This document shows positions 25,309-34,012 of a stretch of 64,000 nt of DNA, piece by piece. The stretch is taken from the NCBI GenBank assembly GCA_942493325.1, contig OW818689.1, forward strand, positions 5,208,001 to 5,272,000, read 5' to 3'. Within the stretch, counting starts at the first letter, position 1. Each line of letters starts with the position of its first letter. This DNA is from JAAFHB01 sp942493325 (GTDB taxonomy: Bacteria > Bacteroidota > Bacteroidia > Bacteroidales > Prolixibacteraceae). Under the pieces are notes generated by a model. It was given only the letters and a program-made list of their open reading frames with translations, had not been told where the DNA came from and did not search any database. A program made the translations under genes and the position numbers.

Positions 25309-27744
25309 ATGGCCCGCAGCAAGAACGAAAAATCAGGTACTACTTCGACAAGGAAAAGCGGAATCGGTGGTCGGCTTGGAAGTCTCAATACCTGGGAACG
25401 CATTGGTGGCATACTGGCGATTCTGCTGTTTTTATTTTCCGTCTATTTGCTCATCTCATTCATATCCTTCTTTATTTCGGGTGATGCTGATGTAAGCCAC
25501 CTTAAGGTATCCAGCAAGGAGTTATTATCGAATCCTGATCTGAAAATACAAAACGCTGGTGGTCGCTGGGGGGCCGTATTGGCCAATTTGTTTATTAACA
25601 GGGGGTTTGGAATTGCATCGATCGGATTGGTTTATCTGTTTATGATAATTTCTTTGCGGTTGGGCAAGATCGGCAAGTTTTCGGTCAGACGTAATTTTGC
25701 GTATGGTCTGTTCTTAATAATATGGACGTCTGTTACGTTTGGATATTTCTTTTCCACACTTTATGGGAGCTCACATATTCTGCCTGGAGGAGATTACGGC
25801 AAACAAATAAGCCTGCTGCTGAATTCCACCATTGGAAAAGTAGGAACGTTCTTCCTGATTTTTGCTTCGATCCTGATTTGTATTATCATTGCGTTTGAGG
25901 AAGCATGGCCGCTTATTAAGAAGTGGCTGACTTATAAACGGTTAAAAGCTCTGAGGTCGGAGTCTAAAAAGGAGGAAATTTCGGAAGAAGATACTTTTTT
26001 AATTCCCCAGGCCCCGTTAATAAAGACCAGCGAAAGGGCTTTTGCCAAAGTGGCTGTGGGAAATAACGTCGAAATTGTTTATGCCGGAAGTAAGAACGAT
26101 GACGGGCTCGAAATTGAGCGGGAAGTGATTCATCAGGAGGAGCCCGCGCCTTTCGTTAATCGCCAGGTTAATGCACCCGAAGTACGCAAAAGTGCCGACG
26201 ACGATGGATTATTCGAAGGGGCTGACGAAGATATGCCGGACTTCGATCCTACACTTGAATTGTCACGTTATAAATTTCCTCCGATCGAATTGCTTGAAGA
26301 ACGCTCAACCGGGAATCCACAGGTTTCGGATGATGAGTTGATCGCAAACAAGAATAAGATCCTTCAGACACTGAAAAACTACAATATTGAAATTGTAAAA
26401 ATCAAGGCTACCACCGGGCCGACCATTACACTTTATGAAATTGTACCGGCACCGGGTGTCAGAATATCGAAGATTAAAAACCTTGAAGATGATATAGCTC
26501 TTAGTCTGGCAGCTTTGGGTATCCGGATAATTGCGCCTATACCAGGCAAAGGAACCGTTGGTATTGAGGTTCCAAACAGTAAACCGGAGATCGTTTCCAT
26601 GCGTTCACTGATTGCCTCAAAAGTTTTCCAGGAAACCGACTTTGAACTGCCGCTCGCGCTTGGAAAGACAATTTCGAATGAGACATTCGTCGTTGATCTC
26701 ACCAAGATGCCCCATATCCTGGTTGCAGGAGCAACAGGACAGGGAAAATCGGTAGGTTTGAATGCCATTATCTCATCCTTACTCTATAAGAAACATCCGG
26801 CACAACTAAAATTCGTTTTTATAGATCCCAAGAAAGTTGAATTAAACCTTTATGCGATTATAGAGAAGCACTTCCTTGCGAAAATGGAGGGGGAGTCTGA
26901 CCCTATAATTACGGATGTTCAGCGGGTGAAGAACACCCTTAATTCATTGAATCATGAAATGGATATGCGCTACGATCTTCTGAAGAAGGCACATACCCGA
27001 AATATTAAGGAATACAATGAGAAGTTCATCTCCCGAAGGTTAAATCCGGAGAAAGGCCATCGCTATCAGCCATATATTGTCGTGGTAATTGATGAGTTTG
27101 CCGATCTGATTATGACAGCCGGTAAAGAAATTGAACTACCGATTGCCCGGATTGCACAGCTTGCCCGGGCTGTCGGAATACATATGGTCATCGCGACACA
27201 ACGTCCTTCGATTAATATCATCACAGGGGTAATTAAGGCCAATTTCCCGGCCCGTATTGCGTTCAGGGTGGCCTCGATGGTCGACTCCAGAACTATTTTG
27301 GATACACCAGGGGCGAACCAGCTGATTGGTAAAGGCGATATGCTTGTTTCGACCGGTAATTCACTGATCAGGGTTCAATGTGCTTTTGTTGATACTCCGG
27401 AGGTTGAGGCTATTGTAAAATATATCAGTCAGCAACCTTCCTTCCCAAGCGCGTATTTGTTGCCTGAATGTCACGAAGATGTATCAGACGACGCTACTTC
27501 GATCGACTTAAAAAACCGTGACGAGTATTTCGATGATGCGGCACGAATTGTTGTGATGAATCAGACCGGTTCAACCTCGGCGATTCAGCGAAAATTTTCG
27601 ATTGGTTACAACAGGGCCGGAAGAATAATGGACCAGCTGGAAGCCGCCGGAATCGTAGGACAAAATGAAGGAAGTAAAGCACGTCAGGTTTTATTGCAGG
27701 ACGAATATGCTTTGGAACAATTATTGAGGGGTCTGGATCAATAA
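25309..27744 (+). CDS. ftsK: DNA translocase FtsK
   Basis: 811 residues from ATG 25309 (MARSKNEKSG); a TTG at 25294 would add five. Four membrane segments in the first 210 residues anchor it at the division site. An acidic linker follows, then the alpha-beta motor domain with Walker A VAGATGQGKSVGLNAI and Walker B YIVVVIDEFADLIMTAG. The C-terminal gamma winged helix has GSTSAIQRKFSIGYNRAGRIMDQLE. It pumps DNA during chromosome dimer resolution and segregation, and would act with XerC/XerD; xerD is at 30658. lolA follows 31 bp downstream. Confidence 0.96.
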   Translation: MARSKNEKSGTTSTRKSGIGGRLGSLNTWERIGGILAILLFLFSVYLLISFISFFISGDADVSHLKVSSKELLSNPDLKIQNAGGRWGAVLANLFINRGFGIASIGLVYLFMIISLRLGKIGKFSVRRNFAYGLFLIIWTSVTFGYFFSTLYGSSHILPGGDYGKQISLLLNSTIGKVGTFFLIFASILICIIIAFEEAWPLIKKWLTYKRLKALRSESKKEEISEEDTFLIPQAPLIKTSERAFAKVAVGNNVEIVYAGSKNDDGLEIEREVIHQEEPAPFVNRQVNAPEVRKSADDDGLFEGADEDMPDFDPTLELSRYKFPPIELLEERSTGNPQVSDDELIANKNKILQTLKNYNIEIVKIKATTGPTITLYEIVPAPGVRISKIKNLEDDIALSLAALGIRIIAPIPGKGTVGIEVPNSKPEIVSMRSLIASKVFQETDFELPLALGKTISNETFVVDLTKMPHILVAGATGQGKSVGLNAIISSLLYKKHPAQLKFVFIDPKKVELNLYAIIEKHFLAKMEGESDPIITDVQRVKNTLNSLNHEMDMRYDLLKKAHTRNIKEYNEKFISRRLNPEKGHRYQPYIVVVIDEFADLIMTAGKEIELPIARIAQLARAVGIHMVIATQRPSINIITGVIKANFPARIAFRVASMVDSRTILDTPGANQLIGKGDMLVSTGNSLIRVQCAFVDTPEVEAIVKYISQQPSFPSAYLLPECHEDVSDDATSIDLKNRDEYFDDAARIVVMNQTGSTSAIQRKFSIGYNRAGRIMDQLEAAGIVGQNEGSKARQVLLQDEYALEQLLRGLDQ

Positions 27745-27775
27745 TTGAATTTTTATTTATTTTAGATAATTTGTA

Positions 27776-28426
27776 ATGAAAACAGTTTTTTTATTTGGTG
27801 TTTTAATGCTGGTGTCAGGCGTTTTGTTTGCACAACAGGATGCAAAGGCGAAGGAAATACTCGACAAACTTTCGCAAACGAGCAAGGCCTATCAAACCAT
27901 ACAGATTGATTTTTCCTTTACCCTTGAAAACAAAACAGGGAGTGTCACTGAGACGAATGAAGGCAGTGTTGCCGTGAAGGGGAAGAGTTTCCGTTTGCAT
28001 ATGCCGGCAATGGGGATGGAGGTTTTTTCTGATGGAGTTGCAACCTGGAGTTACCTGACAGATTCGAAAGAAGTAAACGTCACCGAAAACGAAGATGATA
28101 GCGATGATGCCCTTAATCCTGCCAATCTTTTCACGATGTATGAAAAAGGATTTAACTATAGCTACATCGGTGAGGAGAACATTGGTGGTAAAACTTCGCA
28201 GGTTATAGATCTTTTACCCATTGATAAAAGCAAGGAGATTGCCAGGGTCAGATTGTATGTTGACAAGGTTAAGTATCAGATAATCAAAGCCAGAACATTT
28301 AATAAGGACGGTAATGTTTATACCCTGTCGATGAAAAACATGAAAACCAACCAGGTTTTACCGGACAGTTATTTTAAATTCGATCCGGCCAAATACCCCG
28401 GGGTAGAAATCAATGATATGCGTTAG
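27776..28426 (+). CDS. lolA: Outer membrane lipoprotein carrier protein LolA-like
   Basis: 216 residues with a signal peptide (LMLVSGVLFAQQ) and the LolA-type half-open barrel pattern: AYQTIQIDFSFTLENKTG, KGKSFRLHMPAMGMEVFSDG, DGVATWSYLTDSKEVNVTE. It ferries lipoproteins through the periplasm to the outer membrane. The ftsK-lolA order is common in Bacteroidota. A strong terminator follows. Confidence 0.85.
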   Translation: MKTVFLFGVLMLVSGVLFAQQDAKAKEILDKLSQTSKAYQTIQIDFSFTLENKTGSVTETNEGSVAVKGKSFRLHMPAMGMEVFSDGVATWSYLTDSKEVNVTENEDDSDDALNPANLFTMYEKGFNYSYIGEENIGGKTSQVIDLLPIDKSKEIARVRLYVDKVKYQIIKARTFNKDGNVYTLSMKNMKTNQVLPDSYFKFDPAKYPGVEINDMR

Positions 28427-28434
28427 CCGGTAAT

Positions 28435-28477
28435 AGTTAAAGTCAGGACCTTCAGCTGAAAAGTCCTGACTTTAACT
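28435..28477. terminator. Bidirectional terminator between lolA and pyk
   Basis: Perfect 15-bp inverted repeat: AGTTAAAGTCAGGAC at 28435-28449 and its complement at 28463-28477, with a 13-nt loop, followed by GTTTTTATT on the plus strand. It sits between two convergent genes. Confidence 0.9.
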
Positions 28478-28481
28478 GTTT

Positions 28482-29915
28482 TTATTGATTCGCTATTTTT
28501 TTCTCCTGTGTCATTCGTGCAACTGAGGCAATTTCGATAAATGAAGTTCCTCCACCTACGCCAAAATTTCCCCCCACGTATACTACCGTATCGTTTTCAG
28601 TAATCTTTCCACGCGCCTCCAGGTCAAGCAGTGAGGATTCAACCAATTTATGTTTATTCTTTTTCGAAACGATTTCGCTTGCATGAACGCCGTATGAAAG
28701 AGCGAGTTCACGTTTAACGCGGCCATCATGGCACTTTGCGTAAACGGGGCGGGGACTTCTGAATGCGGAGATATAACGGGCAATTTTACCCGTGAGCGTA
28801 TCTGTAACAATAGCAGCAACATTTAATTCATTGGCCGCCATTACCGCTGCTTCGGCCAGGAACGCTGATACCTCATTATCAAGGCGGGGAACCGGCACAT
28901 AGTTCCGCCGGTCAGTATTCGATTCGATTTCGACCGCAACACGTGACATAAGCTGAACCGCTTCGATGGGGTATTGTCCGTAGGCCGTTTCACCTGAAAG
29001 CATGATGGCGTCGGTCCGATCGAAAATGGCATTGGCCACATCGCTGACTTCTGCCCGCGTCGGCCGCGGATTAGTAATCATCGAATGCAGCATTTGGGTG
29101 GCTACTATGACTGGTTTTTTCCGCTCCACACATTTCCTGATCAGGTTTCGCTGAATTGCCGGTATTTTCTCGGCTGCAATCTCAATTCCAAGATCACCTC
29201 TTGCTACCATAATCCCGTATGAGTAATCCAGAATCTCGTCGATGTTGTTTACCCCATCTGTATTTTCGATTTTTGAGATGATTTTGATGCGGCTTTGTTT
29301 GCTATCAAGTATTTTTTGTACCGCCAGCACATCTTCTTTATTCCGGACAAATGAATGAGCCACAAAATCAAGATCAAGGTCGGCAGCCCATTCGATAAAC
29401 ATTTTGTCTTTTTCGGTGATGGGTGGTAATGACATTGAAATACCGGGCGTATTAATACTCTTCCTGTTTTTAATTTCGCCGTCGTTGCAAACAATAACTT
29501 CGAGCGAATCCCCAACTTTAGAAGTGATTTTTAATTCGAGTTCACCATCATCAATCAATATAGAACCTCCCGGGGGCATGCTTTGTGCGAAATGTTCATA
29601 ATCAACTACCAGCAGGTTGGAAGTTGATTGCTCATCACCACCCTTTACAGTCAGTATGTCGCCTGTTTTTACCTTGATAGGCTCTGTAATATTCTTCGTC
29701 CTTATCTCGGGTCCTTTGGTGTCGAGAAGAATTGCAATGCAATCACTAACGCTCCTTACATTATTCACAATTGTAAGTGCTGTTTCGGGAGTCTGATGAG
29801 CGGTGTTAATCCTGACAACATTCATTCCGGAATCAAACAGAGCCTGAAGGAACTCCGGCTCACAATGTTTGTCCGAAATAGTGGCCACTATTTTAGTGAA
29901 CTTGGTTTTATTCAT
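28482..29915 (-). CDS. pyk: Pyruvate kinase
   Basis: 477 residues from ATG 29915 (MNKTKFTKIVATISDK). Family blocks seen: NVVRINTAHQ, LLDTKGPEIRT, ISKIENTDGVNNIDEIL (catalytic Lys region), GIMVARGDLGIE, and ATQMLHSMITNPRPTRAEVSDVANA. The C-terminal domain is present. It converts PEP and ADP to pyruvate and ATP in glycolysis. The A-domain blocks and length are complete. A candidate promoter is at 30012. Confidence 0.96.
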   Translation of the reverse strand: MNKTKFTKIVATISDKHCEPEFLQALFDSGMNVVRINTAHQTPETALTIVNNVRSVSDCIAILLDTKGPEIRTKNITEPIKVKTGDILTVKGGDEQSTSNLLVVDYEHFAQSMPPGGSILIDDGELELKITSKVGDSLEVIVCNDGEIKNRKSINTPGISMSLPPITEKDKMFIEWAADLDLDFVAHSFVRNKEDVLAVQKILDSKQSRIKIISKIENTDGVNNIDEILDYSYGIMVARGDLGIEIAAEKIPAIQRNLIRKCVERKKPVIVATQMLHSMITNPRPTRAEVSDVANAIFDRTDAIMLSGETAYGQYPIEAVQLMSRVAVEIESNTDRRNYVPVPRLDNEVSAFLAEAAVMAANELNVAAIVTDTLTGKIARYISAFRSPRPVYAKCHDGRVKRELALSYGVHASEIVSKKNKHKLVESSLLDLEARGKITENDTVVYVGGNFGVGGGTSFIEIASVARMTQEKKIANQ

Positions 29916-30011
29916 AATCAACAAAAATTAATTTCTTTCCCATCGGGGTATACTCCGGTTTTGGGCACAGCAGTTGTGTACGCAAAAGCCCATTAAAAAA
30001 TACTATCAGGT

Positions 30012-30019
30012 CAAATATA
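30012..30019 (-). promoter_or_regulatory. Candidate -7 box for pyk
   Basis: TATATTTG on the minus strand, exact TAnnTTTG, 97 bp upstream of the pyk start and downstream of the aroQ stop. Confidence 0.4.
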
Positions 30020-30100
30020 GTATAATTTTTTGAATGGAGCCTGCGATAATGAGTCCAATATTTCCGAATAAGGTATTGTACATATGCTCCCTGGATACCC

Positions 30101-30523
30101 TTATTCAGGTGCCAGGAAACTCTCCACACCAAGCCTGTAGGAATCGAGTCCGAATCCCATAATACTTCCTTTACAAACAGGCCCTATTACAGATTCGTGC
30201 CTGAAATGTTCCCGTGTCAGGATGTTTGAGATATGAACTTCTACAACTGGAGTAGTGATAGCCGCTATTGTATCGCGCAGAGCAATCGACGTATGCGTAT
30301 AGGCCCCCGCGTTAAATACGATGCCATGCGCTGAAAAACCAATTTTTTGAAGGTAATTTATAAGCTCACCTTCAACGTTTGACTGAAAATATTCAAATTC
30401 TATATTATGAAAGTTGGAAATCATCTTTTCATAATAATTTGTAAATGAACTACTTCCATAAATGTTTTTTTCCCTGATACCCAATAAATTCAAATTTGGG
30501 CCATTTACAATAATTATTTTCAT
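30101..30523 (-). CDS. aroQ: Type II 3-dehydroquinate dehydratase
   Basis: 140 residues, the normal length. It opens with IIIVNGPNLNLLGIREKNIYG (catalytic Arg/Tyr loop). FNAGAYTHTSIALRDTI holds the GAYTHTS motif, and VEVHISNILTREHFRHESV holds the catalytic His. It removes water from 3-dehydroquinate in the shikimate pathway. It is divergent from xerD, 134 bp apart. Confidence 0.96.
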   Translation of the reverse strand: MKIIIVNGPNLNLLGIREKNIYGSSSFTNYYEKMISNFHNIEFEYFQSNVEGELINYLQKIGFSAHGIVFNAGAYTHTSIALRDTIAAITTPVVEVHISNILTREHFRHESVIGPVCKGSIMGFGLDSYRLGVESFLAPE

Positions 30524-30657
30524 TAATTTAAAATATTTTGTATATTTATGCTGTGCAATTTGCGAATAAAAGAAACAACTTTATCGGTTTTTGTTTGTTC
30601 TGTGTAATAATAATAAGATTAATTAATTTGTTTCATCATTAATTTAAAAAAAATAAT

Positions 30658-31557
30658 ATGAATTGGTCAGAAAGTAAAAAAGGGTATGAAACATTTCTGA
30701 GGGTTGAGAAGTCTCTTTCTCCAAACTCAGTAAGTGCGTATGTTAATGACATCAACAAATTGATAACATTTGTTAATGAGTATTATCCAAACCTCACACC
30801 GGAAACGGTAAAATTAGCTCAGTTAAGGAAATTTGTCGAGTGGATGAACCAAAAAGGAATCAGCCCCCGGACCCAGGCAAGAACCATTTCGGGCATTAAA
30901 TCATTTTACAAGTTCCTTTTGATAGAGGAAGCTGTTGAAAACGACCCTACTACACTCGTTGAATCTCCCAGGATTGGACGTAAACTTCCAGAAATACTTA
31001 CCGATGACGAGATTAATCAACTGATCGAGGCCATTGATGAGACAAAAGCAGAAGGATTACGTAATAAGGCCATTCTTGAGACTCTATATAGTTGTGGATT
31101 AAGGGTTTCAGAACTGGTGGATTTAAAGTTATCGAATCTTCATTTTGAGCAGGAATTTCTAAGAATTGCCGGAAAAGGAGAGCGCGAACGTCTGGTACCT
31201 ATCAGCAAGAGAGCGATCGAGGATATCAAAAAATACCTGGTCAACTCGCGTAAGAAACTCACGATTGAAAAAGGATTTGAGAACATCGTATTCCTTAACA
31301 GAAGAGGCAAGAAACTAAGCAGAGTCATGATTTTTACCATTATTAAAAATCTTGCTGACAAGATAAAACTTGAAAAAAATATTAGTCCGCACACATTCAG
31401 ACATTCATTTGCCTCTGCCCTTGTTCAGGGAGGTGCCGATTTAAGAACTGTACAGGAGATGCTCGGTCATGAGTCGATTCTTACAACGGAGATATACGCG
31501 CATTTAGATAAAGAATATCTTAAGGATACGGTGAATAAATTTCACCCAAGGTCGTAA
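30658..31557 (+). CDS. xerD: Site-specific tyrosine recombinase XerD
   Basis: 299 residues. N-terminal SAM-like core-binding domain (LSPNSVSAYVNDINKLITF) and C-terminal catalytic domain with Arg in YSCGLRVSELVDLK, Lys in GKGERERLVPI, HTFRHSFASAL, LGHESILTTEIYAHLD (nucleophile Tyr in IYAH). All catalytic residues are present. With XerC it resolves chromosome dimers at dif under FtsK control. Confidence 0.94.
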   Translation: MNWSESKKGYETFLRVEKSLSPNSVSAYVNDINKLITFVNEYYPNLTPETVKLAQLRKFVEWMNQKGISPRTQARTISGIKSFYKFLLIEEAVENDPTTLVESPRIGRKLPEILTDDEINQLIEAIDETKAEGLRNKAILETLYSCGLRVSELVDLKLSNLHFEQEFLRIAGKGERERLVPISKRAIEDIKKYLVNSRKKLTIEKGFENIVFLNRRGKKLSRVMIFTIIKNLADKIKLEKNISPHTFRHSFASALVQGGADLRTVQEMLGHESILTTEIYAHLDKEYLKDTVNKFHPRS

Positions 31558-31593
31558 CATTCGCTTGTCGGGATCCCGTAACAGCCGATTTAC

Positions 31594-31634
31594 AACAAAA
31601 GGACTGTAACCATTAGGTTACTTGTCCTTTTGTT
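31594..31634 (+). terminator. xerD terminator
   Basis: Inverted repeat AACAAAAGGAC (31594-31604) and GTCCTTTTGTT (31624-31634), with an inner GTAACC/GGTTAC pair, followed by ATTTTA. Good intrinsic terminator, 36 bp after the stop. Confidence 0.8.
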
Positions 31635-31913
31635 ATTTTATGGAATGTAGTTTGTTAAAAAAGCACCATTTAGCTCCTTAAGTTTCTAAAATTTTTTTGT
31701 ATGTAGATCTATACTTTAAATTTTTTTTAGTTAATTGCAATTAACTTTATTGTTAATAGTCGTGGTTTTGTACTGAAAAACCCTCACAAGGAATTATTTA
31801 CCTGTTTACCCAATTTTTGTTGTTTAAGAGTATAAAAACCGAACAACAGACCTATGATTGTTAAGTATTACTTAATTTATTAATCTCCCCCACGTGAGTC
31901 TGCAAAATCGGAT
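31635..31913. other. Gene-free AT-rich region before the XRE regulator
   Basis: Part of a 409-bp gap between xerD and the XRE-cupin gene. Very AT-rich with no supported reading frame; an open frame on the other strand only mirrors the regulator gene. Nothing beyond the terminator and the promoter box was seen. Confidence 0.4.
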
Positions 31914-31921
31914 TATCTTTG
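31914..31921 (+). promoter_or_regulatory. Candidate -7 box for the XRE-cupin regulator
   Basis: TATCTTTG, a perfect TAnnTTTG, 45 bp upstream of the ATG at 31967. Confidence 0.45.
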
Positions 31922-31966
31922 CAGCTGTAAGACAAAACAAATACGTTGGTCTTTAAATATTTATTA

Positions 31967-32518
31967 ATGAATAGATTGGGGGAGAGAATCAAACGTAAAC
32001 GCGAGATGCTGAGTTTGCCGCTCAGTGATCTTTCGAAAAAAGTCGGGATAAGTGCCAGTGCACTTTCCCAAATCGAGAATTCAAAGGCTTTTCCATCAAT
32101 CGTTACTTTAAAAACGATTGCCAACAGCTTGTATACTACAGTAGGCGAACTGATCGGAGAGTACGAATCGCTGACAAAAAATCCACTGATAAAATCGGGT
32201 GATATTAAATTTGTAAAGGTAAATCCCAGCGGTACCAGTCTCTTTCTCCTTTCTCATCACGAGAACAGCAAACAAATGGAACCTTATATCCTTAAGTTTG
32301 TGGAGAACTCCGATTCATCAGAAATTATGCAAACCCATCCCGGACAGGAGTTCATTTATGTACTCGAGGGTAAATTGATGATCACACTCGACAATTCGCA
32401 GTATGTCCTCGATAAGGGGGATAATTTCTATTTTAACTCCACAATATCACATACATTGCGGAATATTCATAATTCTTCGGCAAAAGTATTATGGGTAGTT
32501 ACTCCACCAAACATCTAG
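31967..32518 (+). CDS. XRE-family transcriptional regulator with C-terminal cupin
   Basis: 183 residues from ATG 31967 (MNRLGERIKRKRE). N-terminal helix-turn-helix (LPLSDLSKKVGISASALSQIENSKAFPS), linker, then a cupin (HPGQEFIYVLEGKLMITLD, then YVLDKGDNFYFNSTISHTLRN) that probably senses a small ligand. This architecture is often a repressor of a neighbouring metabolic gene. An aminotransferase gene starts 136 bp downstream on the same strand with its own promoter box, so it is a possible target. The signal molecule is unknown. Confidence 0.88.
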   Translation: MNRLGERIKRKREMLSLPLSDLSKKVGISASALSQIENSKAFPSIVTLKTIANSLYTTVGELIGEYESLTKNPLIKSGDIKFVKVNPSGTSLFLLSHHENSKQMEPYILKFVENSDSSEIMQTHPGQEFIYVLEGKLMITLDNSQYVLDKGDNFYFNSTISHTLRNIHNSSAKVLWVVTPPNI

Positions 32519-32609
32519 ACATATCGGAATTGTTTTATTACTATGTCAAATCAATGTTAAATTTTAATGAAATTCATGTTCGATGTTACAATCTCTCACG
32601 ATATTTGAA

Positions 32610-32617
32610 TAGTTTTG
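32610..32617 (+). promoter_or_regulatory. Candidate -7 box for the aminotransferase
   Basis: TAGTTTTG, matching TAnnTTTG, 38 bp upstream of the ATG at 32655. Confidence 0.4.
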
Positions 32618-32654
32618 CTTTTAAGGAGCAGTTAATTTAATTAAACATTACTTA

Positions 32655-33950
32655 ATGGACACACAAGCAATCAACCTCAACGAAACCATCCAAAAGCTGA
32701 ATAAAAATGTTCTTGATGTATTATCAGAAAGAGGCAAGGGTATTTTTTTCCCGAAACTGGGAATTTTGTCACAGTCGGCACAAGCCAAAGGCAAACATAT
32801 TAATGCCACAATCGGTGAGGCAATCGAAGATAATGGAACTTCAATGCACCTTTCCGAATTTGATAAACTGATCAATCTCCCGTTAGGATCTGTTTTTCCA
32901 TATGCTCCCAGTTTTGGAAAGAAAGAATTGCGTGATTCATGGAAAGAATTTATCTACCGGAAAAATCCCTCCCTGGGAACAACAACAATTAGTTCACCCA
33001 TTGTAACCTGCGGATTAACCCATGGAATAAGCATGTCGGGTTATTTATTTGTAAACGAGGGTGATACAGTAGTTATTCCTGATCTGTTCTGGGAGAATTA
33101 TTCATTGATTTTCGAAAACGCCTACAACGGTAAGGTGGTTACATTTCCGACCTTTAAAAACGGGGGTTTTAATGTTGATGGATTCTCCGAAACCATGGAT
33201 TCCATCCAGGGGAAAATTGTACTGCTTCTGAATTTTCCAAACAATCCTACAGGATATACTCCGCTTGTTTCCGAAATAGATCTGATTACAGGTGCAATTC
33301 AAAAACAGGCTGAAAAAGGGAAAAATGTGGTGGCATTAATTGATGATGCCTATTTTGGACTTGTTTACGAAGATAATGTTTACACCGAATCGATCTTTAC
33401 CCAATTATGCAACCTTGATGAAAGGGTATTGGCTGTAAAACTGGACGGAGCTACCAAGGAGGATTATGTCTGGGGTTTCAGGGTAGGATTTATGTCGTTT
33501 GGTGTGAAGAATGGCACTGCTGAATTATACGAAGCGCTTGAGAACAAAACAGCCGGAGCTGTCAGGGGAAATATTTCGAACGTGAGCCATCTTTCGCAGT
33601 CACTGTTGTACCAGGCTTATTTCTCCCCGCAGTACCAGGCTGATAAGGAAGAGAAATTTGCCACTCTCAAATCCAGGTATCAAACGATCATAGAGGTTCT
33701 TAAAGATAAAAAATACGGAGAGTATTTTACGGCTTTGCCCTTTAATTCAGGTTATTTCATGTGTGTCGAAGTGAACGATTCGCTCAACGCAGAAGCGATC
33801 CGCAAAATTCTTCTTGACAAATACAGTACCGGGGTGATCGTCTTCGGTAATCTGATCCGGCTTGCATTCTCCGCTGTTCCGCAATCGAAAATACCTGATC
33901 TGATTGAAAATATTTATTTAGCCTGTGCCGATTACAGAGAACAGAAGTAG
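32655..33950 (+). CDS. PLP-dependent aminotransferase, class I/II
   Basis: 431 residues of the fold-type I aminotransferase family. Seen: GLTHGISMSGYLFVNEGDTVVIPD (cofactor phosphate region), LLLNFPNNPTGYTP, ALIDDAYFGLVYED (Asp/Tyr contacting PLP) and VKLDGATKEDYVWGFRVGF, where the Lys of ATKE is the likely Schiff-base residue. The substrate cannot be told. The upstream XRE-cupin regulator may control it. Confidence 0.88.
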   Translation: MDTQAINLNETIQKLNKNVLDVLSERGKGIFFPKLGILSQSAQAKGKHINATIGEAIEDNGTSMHLSEFDKLINLPLGSVFPYAPSFGKKELRDSWKEFIYRKNPSLGTTTISSPIVTCGLTHGISMSGYLFVNEGDTVVIPDLFWENYSLIFENAYNGKVVTFPTFKNGGFNVDGFSETMDSIQGKIVLLLNFPNNPTGYTPLVSEIDLITGAIQKQAEKGKNVVALIDDAYFGLVYEDNVYTESIFTQLCNLDERVLAVKLDGATKEDYVWGFRVGFMSFGVKNGTAELYEALENKTAGAVRGNISNVSHLSQSLLYQAYFSPQYQADKEEKFATLKSRYQTIIEVLKDKKYGEYFTALPFNSGYFMCVEVNDSLNAEAIRKILLDKYSTGVIVFGNLIRLAFSAVPQSKIPDLIENIYLACADYREQK

Positions 33951-34012
33951 AATCAGTACATAATGAAGTCGAGTAAAAGTAAAGTTATCATTTAATTAAA
34001 AATTTGCATTTA

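Noticed and set aside
30658..31557. Mobile-element integrase
   Set aside because: Length, catalytic motifs and position next to aroQ fit housekeeping XerD; there is no attachment site or cargo.
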